DNA of 64,000 bases, taken from NCBI RefSeq assembly GCF_032118995.1, contig NC_092661.1:4776501-4840500 (forward strand). Direction: 5' to 3'. The translations under genes were made by a program, and so were the position numbers. Source of the stretch: Asterias amurensis (taxonomy: Eukaryota > Echinodermata > Asteroidea > Forcipulatida > Asteriidae). Below the pieces are notes generated by a model. It searched no databases and was not told where the DNA came from. It was given only the letters and a program-made list of their open reading frames with translations. Positions 44,756 through 56,148 of the stretch are shown piece by piece (positions within the stretch are counted from its first letter, which is position 1; each line of letters opens with the position of its first letter).

Positions 44756-45825
44756 GTGAGGGTCGCACTACATACCGACAACTCACGACCCCTCACGACC
44801 CCTCACGACAACTCACAACAACAATTTTTAAATGCACTTTAACAGAACATTTGAACATAAGTCATCCGTTAAATATATTCACAAGTCATATGCACCCAAA
44901 TCATTTTCAAATTGTGTAACGAACGGTAATATCCACCATGTTGTCTTTCGACGCACTTGGACGATTCTATTATACCGCAGGGGTGATACAATATGCAAGA
45001 TGATTATTTACCTTTTGTTTAATGTATTTCATGGAGTTTAAAACAATTATTATATTTCAGTTTCCCCTTTTAAGAGGAAGGTACACGTTTGGTAATTACT
45101 CACAACAATATTAACTTAAAAACTGACTTGGTACGAGCATTGGAGAGCTGTTGTTAATATAAAACATTGTGTGAAACGACTCCCTCTGACTCTGAAGTAA
45201 CGTAGTTTTTGAGATAGAGGTAATTTCTATCTAAAATATTAATAGACTTCTAGCTAAAAGTCTTTTATTCCTATCTGAAAGCACACAAGTTCGTTGAACA
45301 ATGGTGTTTTTCCCCATCGTTTTCTCACAACTTCAATGACCAATTTAGCTCAAATTTTCACAGGCTTGTTATTTTATGCTTAATATGATGGGATACACCA
45401 AGTTAGAATACTGGTCCTTTACAATAACCAAACGTGTACAGTGCCTTTAACTTCGAATTCCAGAGTGGCGGCTTAGTTACTAACAAGAACGAAAAGTCAG
45501 CAGCTAAAACCAAAACGAAAAAATAAAACTCGCCCTCAGAAATTGACTTGCCCCCTGCGGTGTAATACAATCGTCCAAGTATATATCGAAAGACAACATG
45601 GCGAATATTTCAGTTCTTTACTAAATTCGGGGTAAAAAAAAACCTTTTTTGTAGTTAAAAATACAATTTTTTAAACAGTTTGAAAGTTATTTAGATGCAC
45701 ATGACTCTTGTGCACATATGAAACGGTTGAACTACGTTCAAATGTTCTGTTAAAGTGCATTTAAAAATTGTTGTCGTGAGTTGTCGTGAGGGGTCGTGAG
45801 TTGTCGGTATTTAGTGCAACCGTTA
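44756..45825. mobile_element. 1.07-kb foldback element with ~250-bp arms
   Basis: The left arm (GTCGCACTACATACCGACAA, AATTTTTAAATGCACTTTAA, GTTGTCTTTCGA) is mirrored by the right arm (TCGAAAGACAACATGG, TTAAAGTGCATTTAAAAATT, TTGTCGGTATTTAGTGCAAC). MITE A8 is nested between the arms. Confidence 0.8.
45070..45450 (+). mobile_element. MITE family A, copy 8, nested in the foldback
   Basis: TTAAGAGGAAGGTACACG to CGTGTACAGTGCCTTTAA, more diverged inside than copy 3. Confidence 0.78.
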
Positions 45826-45829
45826 GCCG

Positions 45830-46387
45830 GTAATAATTTGACTGTATTGCCAAGACAAACTTGTCTTAGAAACTCCCTCAAATTTCCTCTTTTGCATCAA
45901 CACATGAATCACTTACTCGATTAAGAAGATTCTATGAACATCCGTGCAGTTATCATTGTGGAAGTTGTTGAGTGTTAATGTCGGTTTTCGACGTAAAATG
46001 TTGCAGAAAATCTTTTTTTTTCACCACACACGTGGAGCTGAACACACGATGCCCTCGCTCAGAAAGAAAATGGCCGCGGGGAGTAAAGGGTGCATAAACC
46101 TCGTTCCCCCAGGGGTGATCGATCTCGCTGCGCCATTTTTCCCCAGCATGCCTTGCTCGATGTGCATGTGCGTGACGTTGTACGAACGGCATCCTTTTAT
46201 TGGCCGAGATTTGAAAGAATCATAGGGGGTGAGGCCAGCTCTTTTTCTCAACTTTTGCCTATTTTGTTTTTAAGGTGCGATGTTGTGCTCTTCATGATGC
46301 AGTAGGCTTTTCTGAAGCCTTTTTATTGAACAGAAGCCAATAATAATTATTTGAAGCAATAATTAGGGAGTTTTTTCTTTATTTTTA
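45830..46387. other. Unassigned DNA with a GC-richer island
   Basis: 46050-46230 is GC-richer than its surroundings and has overlapping open frames on both strands. None shows a recognisable domain. Confidence 0.35.
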
Positions 46388-47147
46388 TATTGGTACTCGA
46401 AATAATTATGAGCATAAACCTTTCTTGATGGTGACGAGTAATGGGTAGAGGTTGATAGTATAATACATTGTGAGAAACGGCTCCCCGAAGTGCCATAGTT
46501 TTCGGAAAAGAAGTAATTTTCCATGAATGTGATTTCGAGACCTCAGATTTAGAACTTGAGGTCTCGAAATCAACCATCTAAACGCACACAACTTCGTGTG
46601 ACTAATTCAGGATTTCTGCATCGTTTATGATTATTTTGTGCTTTGTGATCGGATGATTATGAAATAAAAGCGAATCAGACCATCTGTTACTATTTTGTTG
46701 GGACCAAGGAGCCATTTTGACGATTGCGTGATTGTTTGACTTTAAAACATTTATAAAAAATATTGGCGGAAGATGTTGTCATTGGCGGTAATTAACTTAT
46801 ACAAAATACTAATTCCACATTAAAAATGACATTCACATATTCAAACAAAAATTATAATTCATTATGTGTTACTCATTTTTATCTCAATACAAATTTTAAT
46901 GAAGGTACGAAGTGACTCAGCTGATGGTCACTTTGTACCCCACCCACGGTACGAAGTGACCAATTTGGTTACGGTACGAAGTGTCCCGAAGGTACGAAGT
47001 GTCCAGGGTACGAAGTGGCAAAGGTACGAAGTGTCCGACGTCCGACAAGAGTGTTTTTTTCTTTCATTTTATCTTGCAAGTTCGATGACCGATTGAGCTC
47101 AAATTTTCACAGGTTTGTTGTTTTATGCATATGTTGAGATACACCAA
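46388..47147 (+). mobile_element. MITE family A, copy 9, interrupted
   Basis: Left part 46388-46603 and right part 47043-47147, split within the conserved GTGTGACAAGGGTG motif. The insert (46604-47042) includes a small minisatellite. The right end is fused to a half copy of family C. Confidence 0.72.
46905..47038 (+). repeat. Short minisatellite built on GGTACGAAGTG
   Basis: GGTACGAAGTGTCC or GGTACGAAGTGAC occurs six times or more at uneven 15-30-bp spacing. Confidence 0.75.
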
Positions 47148-47344
47148 AATTTTGACTCCCATAAATGGCCAACCGTGTTATTGGACGAGGTAAAAAGAAA
47201 ACCACGCAATTTCGAGGCATATTTGTGTAGATCATTGTATTCTACTTTTACAACATCTTTCCAACCATATGCACTTTATAACAAACGGTTACAAAACGCT
47301 TTTCAAAGACCAACTCGACCGATCCAAATCAACGTGTTCCTTTA
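47146..47344 (+). mobile_element. Half copy of palindromic family C
   Basis: TTTTGACTCCCATAAATGGC through AACGTGTTCCTTTAA equals the right arm of 9543-9922; the left arm is absent. Confidence 0.8.
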
Positions 47345-48154
47345 ATTACTGGAATCGTAGTTCAAATTTTAAAAGATAGCCACAGCTTAATTTTTATGCA
47401 CAATTTGAACCTTGATATTTGTATAAAAGTACCAGTTCGCATGAGAACAATACATGTCTCTCGTTAAACGGCTACGGTAATTTTTATGGCGAATATTTGT
47501 TTGTAAGGGTAGAATGGACACAATAGCTTTTCAAGGCTTTTATCTGACTCAATGATTATACTGATTAAATGCGAAGGCGTGCGTTTTCGACAATATTACA
47601 TTGAATGATGAATAAATACAGTTTCCTTTGTGTTTACTAATGAGCGTCTTGTTGGGGTAAGAGCTAAATTATTTCACCATCATTAGCTTCATTAGCTTAA
47701 TAATGACTATCGAGGATTCTTTTGATGTTCCTTTTTTTCTACAAACACAAGCTAGCAAGGTTTCCTCCTACCACTACAGTATATCGATGGGCGGTCCAGT
47801 GGCTAAATGGTTAAACATATTCGGGGATGCAATGAACTAGAGTAAACAGGCCGTGTGTACAAAACATCTTGTTATCACCGCCAAAAAGATGAGTAAACAT
47901 TTTCATTTTTGTTTTACTCAATTAGTGATCGAAGTTGTAGCATAATATTGAAAGCAAGGAAAAACACCCTTGCTGCTCAAGACTGTGTGCTCTTAAGGTG
48001 CCCAATAAAGGGCTTCAAGCATGATGTCTTTTAATGTTGAGTGAGATAAATACTATGTTTAACAATACATGACGAACCCGTTAAGAAAACCACTTTTGTA
48101 ATCCCTTACTGTAATTTTTCATCAAACATTTATCTTTTTGATGTTTGCATGTAT
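47345..48154. other. Intergenic DNA upstream of lectin C
   Basis: 47845-47890 matches 10622-10680 upstream of the lectin B group. No gene is seen. Confidence 0.4.
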
Positions 48155-48239
48155 GCCATTGTAGATTAAACGCAACCTAGCCCTTTTGTTGCAAAGTTTG
48201 ATTACAAAATTGGTGAAATCGACGGCTGTCCCTTTGGAC

Positions 48240-48512
48240 TCCGTAACGTATGCGCACATTCGCAAAAATAATAATAAGACATCGATCACATACCTCTGCG
48301 CACATAATAATTTCGCGACCGCACGCATGCGCACATAATTTTACAACCATATTTTGTTATGCGAAATCCCTTGAACGGCCAGCATAGACACGATCTACGG
48401 CACTGTTGGTTTTTTAAAACTCTGAGCGACAGCTTGAAGAAAAAAACGTCGCGTCCTCAATCTACTGAAAAGATAATTCAGATAGCAGAGTGAAGTGTGG
48501 TACGGTGCCAAG
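48240..48512 (+). promoter_or_regulatory. Conserved lectin C 5' flank
   Basis: ACGTATGCGCACATTCGC, CACGCATGCGCACATAATTT, CCCTTGAACG, TTTTAAAACTCTGAGCG, AAAAACGTCGCGT and ATTCAGATAG recur in the same order upstream of the broken exon at 54709. The conserved order suggests the promoter and 5' UTR lie here; specific factor sites cannot be named. Confidence 0.5.
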
Positions 48513-51500
48513 ATGGCTCACTGCGAGGGAATGTTGCTGGAGAAAAATATGTTGACATTTCTTTTTGGAATCCTCGTGTGGGTTTGCCCGCTATCCTGCT
48601 GGTGCCTTAAACTCACAGGTAAAACGTATTTCATTAACGGAAAAACTTTTTGGGAAACACTAATGAGCAAACACAACAAACATTAATGCACCTTCGGTTG
48701 TCGGAACCGTCCAATTGTTTTAAAATGCTGTATACCATTTACCACATATTAGACACCCCTATAAAACAACAATTTAATTCACTAATTTGTTTTATAAATG
48801 TTGCGTTTGCAACATCACTTTTTCAAAATTGAGTCATGTTTATTTCAGCATTGGATCTCCAGGGGATGCAAGCCAGCCAGATCTCGGACTACCAAAGTTA
48901 CACAGCAGCATCTCGAGCAATTGACGGCAACTCAGACTCAAGCTACTATGCCTTGTCTTGCTCTACAACCGGTAAGTGTAAAATCTAAGTTATTATTTTT
49001 TTTTGCCATGATGCAAATTACATTGGTGTTGGAACAAGGTGCACACTTCGGGGCAAACAACATACGGGCCTCGCTTTTGAAAAGTTTGTATCACACGGCC
49101 GCCGGGTTTCTATTAAAACTAAGACTCATCATGTGACGCGCTCTAAACCAATGAAGAGGCAGAATGTTTGTAGAGGTTCTTATAATAATTATATTACATG
49201 GCGTGCGCGGTACCCCAACGTCTTTTTACCATATAGCTATACATATATTGCTCTATGCTTTCTACCCACGTCGAACCCAATCAGTTGTGTGTCTGTGTAT
49301 CTGAAATGTGCGTACGAACGTTACGTGCACGAGGATGATAAACAGTCTGTTGGGGCGTTATAAAACAAATATTGACTGCTTTTACTCGTTTTAAAGGGAC
49401 ACACCGGCCGAATTGGGCTATTTGGGCTACAAAATAGACTAAGATATAACTTCAACGGTCTTCCAAGAATGAAGAAGAACAGTCCTTATAAAAAATCATC
49501 AAGTTTAGCCGTTTTTGAGCATTTTAAGACAAAAACGCAGGTCGCGTGATTGTTATAACCAACAAGTGGTACAAACAATCACGTGACCTTCCGGGCTAGT
49601 TTTACTTTCAGCCGTCTAAAAGTAACTTACTTAACCAAATTTAAATCTTTTTTTTACAAAATTATTAACGAATAATTGACGAAAAAGATCATGTATTCAA
49701 ATTATCGCTACAAAATGTAAATAATGGTGAAAAATCTAACGTAAGATTCACATTCAAAGAGTCCGTGAAACGGAAGCTTGTTATATGGACGCTTTGGTTT
49801 TTTAAAATCATTTTTCGCTAAATACGTGACATTTTGATGATTTTTTTTTACAGCAACCATCTATAAAAACATTATTTATGATTCTACACCCCTAAATTGC
49901 GTAAACGGTGAGCCGGTGTGTCCCTTTAAGGTTAAAACCCCGAAGTCTGGGTACAAGCAAACGACCATCATACGGCCGCCAGGTTTCTAGTAAAACTAAG
50001 ACATATCATGTGACGCGCTCTAAACCAATGAAAAGGCAGAACTTGTGAAAGGGGTGTTACAAAGTATAATATTTTTATGATCGGACCTTGTGACATGGAT
50101 GCGACTTTATCTTCTTTTGAATACCAACCAAGTAACGAAGAAAAATGAAAGAGTGAATCTTAAATGCACTGGTGTTGAAAGCAAATTCCTTAAAACGTTT
50201 ATCCAGTCAGTTTCCCTTGTGGCCTATCGCGAGTTTTAACTTCCCATCCACTTTGTAGAACTTCGTAAAATAAGCTTTGAATAAAAGGTCAACAGATCAC
50301 TTTGTGGAAACACAGAAGTCAAAACTGCGTGTTTGTTTGTGGTTATACACCATCGATACCACAAGCACAAGGCCTTCTATATTTCATGTAATCCAGACAT
50401 TTTCTTTATTGTGTTCCTGCTGTAGGCGTTAATTCTCATCCCTGGTGGAAGGTGGACCTGGGAGCAAACCACTGCATCGGTCGTATCACCCTTGTCAACA
50501 GAGGAGATTGCTGTTGTAAGTTCTAAAAGTCAATACTTCAAAATGAAGTATTATTGACTTACTGTACTTATTTAAACTTGACGAAAGAGGGCGCTGTTCA
50601 TGTTTTTTATCAAAACGGAAAATATTTCGTTCGGTTCAATGAATGTGAAAGTAAGAATGAAATGTAGTTCTAAAATATTGTGTTATCACTCGCTCTTGTG
50701 CGGAGTGATACCGGAACGGCTGAAAAGGGAGTTTAGAAAGGCAGGCGTGAAAGTGAGTGCATGCTGGACAAGTTTAATCGCAAGCTAGACCTTGGGCCGA
50801 TTTTACAAAAAGCTAACATTGATCTTAACTGCAAAATCAATCGTAGTTGCTAATTAAAGTATTGCTTTGTGAAATCGGACCCTGGGCCCAATTTCACGGC
50901 TTTGCTAATTGCCCGTAAAATACGCTCGGCGTAAGCACATAATTACTAATTACTTCCGTAAGCGCCAATTATGTGCTAACAGTACGCAGAGCAATTAAAC
51001 TGGGCCCAGCATGCACGTCATTCAACAGTCCGGCTTACGCAACGGGTATTGCGAAAAGGTCTATGCACATTAACGAACTTAACGAAATTTTAAATTAATT
51101 ACTTTAACAAAAGAAGTTACTTGAGTGGGTTTGTTTATGATACAAAGGATTATTATCATTATATGAATACCAACTTTATGCTATACTCCCTGATTATATA
51201 TATTCCCTGGTTTTTCGCTTCGCAGACAAAAGGAACTAAAGATAATTCTGATTAGATATTAGATAGATCTCTATCGTAATTACACAATCAAGGGTTCTAA
51301 TGCAATGACTGTCGGTGGTGGCTATTAAACCCAATGTGTCGTTTAATTATTGTCCTGTGTTTTTATTGGGGATAAAAGTAACAACATTATAATTGTAGCA
51401 AACACCAAAACCATTAAAAACATTGGTTGTCTTAAAACTAGAAATAAATAGAAATTAAAAATCAAATTTTACACCTACATGAAGACAATGGCTTGAATTC

Positions 51501-52475
51501 AATGCATCCTGAAAATGAGTTATTTTTTAATAAGAATGGATTTTTCATTGGCAGATAATCGATTGATTGGTGCTGTCGTACGAGCAGGCATAGAGAGCGA
51601 CATTTTCAGCAATGCCGCGTGTGGATTACCAGTGACATCAGACCAAGCATCGACCCCTGGGGGGCACATACAGTTTGTGTGTGACCCTCCCGTGATTGCG
51701 CAGTACGTCAGCGTGGACGACAAAGATCATATGAATGGATATGAGAACAACCTCATAACACTGTGCGAAGTGATGGTCGAAGAGTACCCACTGGAATACT
51801 GCCCTCAATCAACAAGTAAGACGAAAAAGAAGGGACAAAATAATTTTAGAAGACAAATGAAAGTAAAACCATGTTGTCTTTTAATGAAGAAAAAGACGAA
51901 AATAAACAATTGTGTAATTCAGCACCTCGTCAAGAATGTTAAACTAACTCTGTTGTGGTATTTGCCATTATTATTTGGTTAGCAGAATCTCAAAATCATT
52001 GCACCATAGTTGCTAATTAAAAATCAGAGCATCAACCTCAATCTATGAGTCTTTTGCTCATTTTGGTTGTTTTGCTGCTTTTCCGGACGACCGATAGTTT
52101 GCTGCATTTTTTTGGCATTTCGTTTGCAATCTACCAGAATACAATATGTTCGCTGCATGCTACTATTATAAGCTGTTTGGTTTTTACTTTTCAGCCATGT
52201 CTACAGCAGCAATGATCGCGAACCCGTCGGTCTCCATCACCTGCATGTCCACATTGATGTTCGTGGACAAAGAAATATCAGATGCACGCCCTCTGTCGGT
52301 CGTTCACAAGAAGTCACCACTGCAATGTTTCCTGACTTGCAAGTTGAATAACGAGTGTTGGTCTTTCGACTACGTCATGACTTCTGGTCAGTGCATGCTC
52401 TACAATGTAAAGGCTGGATACTTGAAAGCAGATGATCAGCCAGGCTGCTTGGTGTATGCAGTAGTCCGTGGCTAG
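48513..52475 (+). CDS. Lectin C: F-type lectin/PAN protein, five exons, most compact copy
   Basis: Exons 48513-48618, 48849-48971, 50426-50515, 51555-51815 and 52195-52475 join in phase 1 throughout, giving 286 residues. Order: signal peptide (1-35), lectin domain (36-193) with R102-G-D104, C105-C106 and R109, then a PAN-like domain (195-286) with LQCFLTCKLNNECWSFDY. An in-frame ATG at 48495 is possible, but the start at 48513 matches the other copies. Intron 1 is only 230 bp and free of elements, so this copy best shows the ancestral arrangement. Intron 2 holds a 539-bp TTAA element. An AATAAA at 52659, about 185 bp past the stop, is a candidate poly(A) signal. Upstream DNA matches that of the broken exon at 54709. 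Confidence 0.89.
49391..49929. mobile_element. 539-bp TTAA element in lectin C intron 2
   Basis: Short TIRs TTAAAGGGACACACCGGC and GCCGGTGTGTCCCTTTAA with TTAA at both ends; no coding sequence. A duplicate of its flank (CACACGGCCGCCGGGTTTCT) occurs on the other side (ATACGGCCGCCAGGTTTCTA). Confidence 0.82.
50790..51008. mobile_element. Two adjoining small MITEs in lectin C intron 3
   Basis: 50790-50884: TTGGGCCGATTTTACAAA against TTTGTGAAATCGGACCC. 50884-51008: GGGCCCAATTTCACGGC against CAATTAAACTGGGCCC. They share the boundary GGGCCC. Confidence 0.55.
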
Positions 52476-54150
52476 ACCAGTATTGCAGTATTATTATTTG
52501 ACTTCGCGCTCGATGTATTGTAAATTGTATTCATTTTAAATGTCCTTGCCCTACGGCTGTTCATAGAAGTCAGTTATTCCAACTTTCTTTTGTGTTTCAT
52601 AACCTTGTTTTATCTGAAGGCTGACATAATTTGTAATCAGTATACAGCAAACAAAGTTAATAAACAGTATAGGCATGGAGACAAATTCATTAATTATCAA
52701 ATAAATTAGCCAAAACAATAACATATACTTAATTATTTGTCTTTTCAAATGTCAAAATCCTATAGCCAGACCCTCAGTCTGTGAAATGCGTTGTGGCTTT
52801 GATATAACTCACACTATCTTGATTTTGCCTGGAATAATATGAGTATAACTCATAATACCTAAGGTAATACCTCACTACTGCAGTAAAGCACAGTGGTAGC
52901 CTCAGGAAAATGCCAGCAATTTCCAACTAAGAACGAAAGTTAGCAATTTTGTTTCATTTGTTGCTTCATGTACGTCAGCCACTACCGGTAAATCGATATT
53001 GCTCTAGATGACGCACTACGATTCTAAAACGTTATTTCACTTTGATGCACACACTTCTCGCCTCAATTATTTGTAAAATTTGTATCAATAAATTGATCTG
53101 TGCAGAAGTGATTCTAACTGACACGCCACCGTATAGTTATTGATGTCAGTTTGCTCCTCACTTGCTAAGGTATATTTGACTCAAGAAGGACTACATAATC
53201 ATCATTGAACTCAACACGAAAAATTTACCAACATGTTGTTTCGCCTACTTTTCTAGTTGATATCTGGTACCCAAACCCCATTGAAAAGGTCACTATCTTC
53301 ACAGAGGTTAACTACCAAAGTTTCTTTGTAAAAGTATTTTAGTATTAGTTTGAAGATATAAATACTAACGAATTCGTTTGTGAGTTTATGGTTAAAAGAT
53401 AAGGCTGCGTACGGTGGAAAATAGCAGGTAATAGATTCATGAAAACATAGAAGTATTTCTTTTTCTTTCTTTTTTGGTGGGGGAGGGGGGGGGGTTGTGC
53501 AGCGGCTTCATATACGTCAAGAGTGTTTGCACTCGATGATAATGTGTGCCCTTTGTTTTGGGGGTATTTTTCCTTATTATGTCACAGATTGTAATTCTTA
53601 ATGTTTTTTTTGTAATTTATAAACATTTCGATTTTTTATGAATCTCTGTATTTTAAACTCAATTCAGCTTGTAGCTGCAATGTTTGAATGTGTTTTAATA
53701 AACCAATAATAATAACGCCTATGGCTATAATCCGAAAGGGCAGCTCAAATTATGGGGCTACGAATGTTGAAGCGGGTGTTTCTAAGTACGGCATACGACT
53801 GACTGACCTCAACTTTTCACGGGGAGACCACTCTTTCCAAATTTATTATATCGTGCGTGCTTAGATAGGCTCACGTTCCGAAATATAACAAGAACAAAAA
53901 CAATGTTTGGAATAAACATGTATTGGGAGTAACTGTAACGGAGCCTCTAAAAAGACAGGTAGAAACAAATGAAATGGTAAACCAAAGTACTGAAAGTAAT
54001 CAGTTCCCTTGAATCATTATTTCGGGGGGGGGGGGAGATTTAACATTTCTAGGGCCCGAGATAACACTTTGGGGAGACGAATGTTATTTTGTGTGAAAGA
54101 ATGTTTTACATCGTTTTCTTTTTACCTTGTAAACTTTTAAAATCATTTGT
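52476..54150. other. Lectin C 3' flank and intergenic DNA
   Basis: Apart from the candidate AATAAA at 52659, only G-runs (53480 and 54025) and a short ATT-rich tail near 53700 are notable. No gene is seen. Confidence 0.4.
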
Positions 54151-54254
54151 ACCTGTCCCATGTACGTATGCGCACATTCGCGAACAATTCAAGCATCGAT
54201 CGCATACTCGCACAAAATAATTTATTTCGCGACCTCACGCATGCGCACATAATT

Positions 54255-54405
54255 TATTTTCATTATTATTATTATTATTATTATTTTATTTGCCATAACA
54301 GTACAAAACATAATACATTGACAATATACCCCGACATGGGCAAGGGACAACAAAAGCAAATACATACTATGATCCGTAGATCTGTTGCCCCACATCTGGG
54401 GAATT
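54255..54405 (-). mobile_element. 3' tail of a minus-strand non-LTR retroposon
   Basis: A (TTA)n run at the left, then TTATTTGCCATAACAGTACA and CCCGACATGGGCAAGGGACA. Read on the minus strand it ends in an AAT-rich tail. Sequence on either side is continuous with lectin C flank, which marks it as an insertion. Confidence 0.6.
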
Positions 54406-54506
54406 ATGCGAGTTCCCTTGAACGTCAGCTACGACACTTTGCGTTTTAAAACTCTGAGCGGCAGAAGAAAAACGTCGCGTTCTCAGCCTATTGAAAAGAT
54501 TATTCT

Positions 54507-54671
54507 ACGGTGGCTGATCTCCGCCATCAAATAAACAGTGTTTCAGTAGAGCGTTATAACGCCCTATACGGCGTTATTACGCCCTAATTAGGGCGTTATA
54601 ACGCCCTAAATTACGGCGTTATAACGCCCTACTGAAAAGGTGTTTATTTGTTGGCGGATATCAGCCACCGT
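54507..54671. mobile_element. 165-bp MITE in the duplicated lectin flank
   Basis: TACGGTGGCTGATCTCCGCC is mirrored by GGCGGATATCAGCCACCGTA, and GCGTTATAACGCCCTA recurs inside. TTATTC lies on both sides, a likely target duplication; uninterrupted sequence is seen upstream of lectin C. Confidence 0.82.
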
Positions 54672-54708
54672 ATTATTCAGATAGAAGTGAAGTGAAAATA
54701 GAGGTGCC

Positions 54709-54783
54709 ATGATGGCTCAGTGCGAGGGAATGTGGCTGGAGAAAAACCTGTTGATATTTCTCTTTGGACTCCTCGTTAAATAA
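54709..54783 (+). pseudogene. Orphan lectin signal-peptide exon, truncated by deletion
   Basis: It encodes MMAQCEGMWLEKNLLIFLFG, then LLVK and a stop at 54781. The part for the end of the signal peptide and the splice donor (about 40 bp) is missing. What follows (ACGGGGAAACTAATTGGGG, then AACACTAATAAGCAAACAC) matches the start of lectin C intron 1, so a deletion joined exon to intron. A family-B MITE starts at 54841. Upstream DNA from 54155 is a duplicate of the lectin C promoter region, interrupted by a retroposon tail and by a 165-bp MITE. Confidence 0.82.
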
Positions 54784-54840
54784 GTTTTTATTTAACGGGG
54801 AAACTAATTGGGGAACACTAATAAGCAAACACAACATACC

Positions 54841-55198
54841 TTATGGACACTTTCGGAACAGAAAAAAAAGATACAGAAAAATAAAGAGAAAAAAACTTAT
54901 AGGGTTTACAGAAGGCAATGGTGAAAGGCTTCTCTTGAAATATTATTCCATTAAATGCTTTACTTTTTGAAAAAACAGTAAAACAATATCAATTCTCGAT
55001 AGCAAGAATTACGGATTTATTTTAAATACATGTCATGACACGGCGAAACGCGCGGATACAAGGGTGGGTTTTCCCGTTATTTTCTCCCGACTCCGATGAC
55101 CGATTGAGCCTAAATTTTCACAGGTTTGTTATTTGATATATAAGTTGTGATACACGAAATGTGGGCCTTTGACAATACATGGCTTTAACTCGAGTGTG
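54841..55198 (+). mobile_element. MITE family B, copy 2
   Basis: GGACACTTTCGGAACAGAAA to CATGGCTTTAA; the left end is truncated where it meets lectin intron 1 remnant. Confidence 0.75.
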
Positions 55199-55552
55199 TA
55201 AGCACTTTTATTTTGCGGAGTTTTTTTTAAACAAAGTCACGGGTGGGATTCGAACACTTTTAAATATTGGCTTATAACGGAGCTATTAAATTTTATTTGT
55301 ACAATCCTCAATATCGTCACTTCTTAGCAAGGTTTGACAGGGTGATACACAGGTGTAGAATTTGATGATCTATCTAATGTATTCACTGCTTGGCCAATTA
55401 CTTCATTTTTTTTTTCGAATTTTAACAGAAGACTGCGTGAATGAAAGTGAGATGACTGGTGTTTTTACTTGAAGCCACATTTTGGTAGGTGCAGACAGCT
55501 CCTATTTAAAAATAGGTTCGACTTAAGGCCTACTTGAGATTCTGTATTTTGC

Positions 55553-55951
55553 TTAAAGACACTGGACACCTCTGTAAAGATTGTCAAAGACCAGTCTTCT
55601 CACTTGGTGTATCTCAACATATGCATAAAATAACTAACCTGTGAAAATTTGAACTCGATTGTTCGTCGAAGTTGCGAGAGAAAAATGGAAGAAAACAAAA
55701 CACCCTTGTCGCACTAGTAGTTGTGTGCTTTCATAATGCTTGATTTCCAGACCTCAGATACGGTCTCGAATTCAATTCAAATATTTTAGTGAGAAATTAC
55801 TTCTTTCTCAAAAACTAGGTTGTCTCAGAGGGAGCCGTATATGTCACAATGTGTAATACTATCAATAGCTCTCCGTTGCTCTTTTACCAAGTAAGTTTTT
55901 ATGTAAATAATTATTTTGAGTAGTTACCAATAAGGTGTGTAGTGCCTTTAA
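55553..55951 (-). mobile_element. MITE family A, copy 10
   Basis: TTAAAGACACTGGACACC to GTGTGTAGTGCCTTTAA, about 399 bp, moderately diverged. Confidence 0.8.
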
Positions 55952-55971
55952 CCACATTTTAGTATAAAGCT

Positions 55972-56148
55972 AGGTCTCGAAATGAAATTCGTGGAAAATT
56001 ACTTCTTTCTCGAAAACTACGAAACTTCAGAGGGAGCCGTTTCTCACAATGTTTTATACCATCAACCTCATACCATTACTCGTCACCAAGTAAGGTTTTA
56101 TGCTAATAATTATTTTGAGTAATTACCAATAGTGTCCAGTGCCTTTAA
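55972..56148 (-). mobile_element. MITE family A, copy 11, right half only
   Basis: GGTCTCGAAATGAAATTCGT to GTGTCCAGTGCCTTTAA, close to the consensus although truncated. It lies 21 bp from copy 10. Confidence 0.8.

Larger units (their letters stand above)
54155..54708 (+). promoter_or_regulatory. Duplicated lectin 5' flank, interrupted by two insertions
   Basis: It carries the same motif order as 48240-48512 (TACGTATGCGCACATTCGC, CACGCATGCGCACATAATTT, AAAACTCTGAGCGGCAG, AAAACGTCGCGT). A retroposon tail at 54255-54405 and a MITE at 54507-54671 interrupt it. The exon it would drive is broken, so function is doubtful. Confidence 0.6.

Noticed and set aside
45944-46251. GC-richer island with overlapping frames on both strands
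   Set aside because: No domain, and frames on opposite strands compete; no evidence for a coding choice.
48495-48512. Earlier in-frame ATG for lectin C
   Set aside because: Other copies start at the MAHCEG-type ATG, and the extra residues would precede a normal signal peptide.
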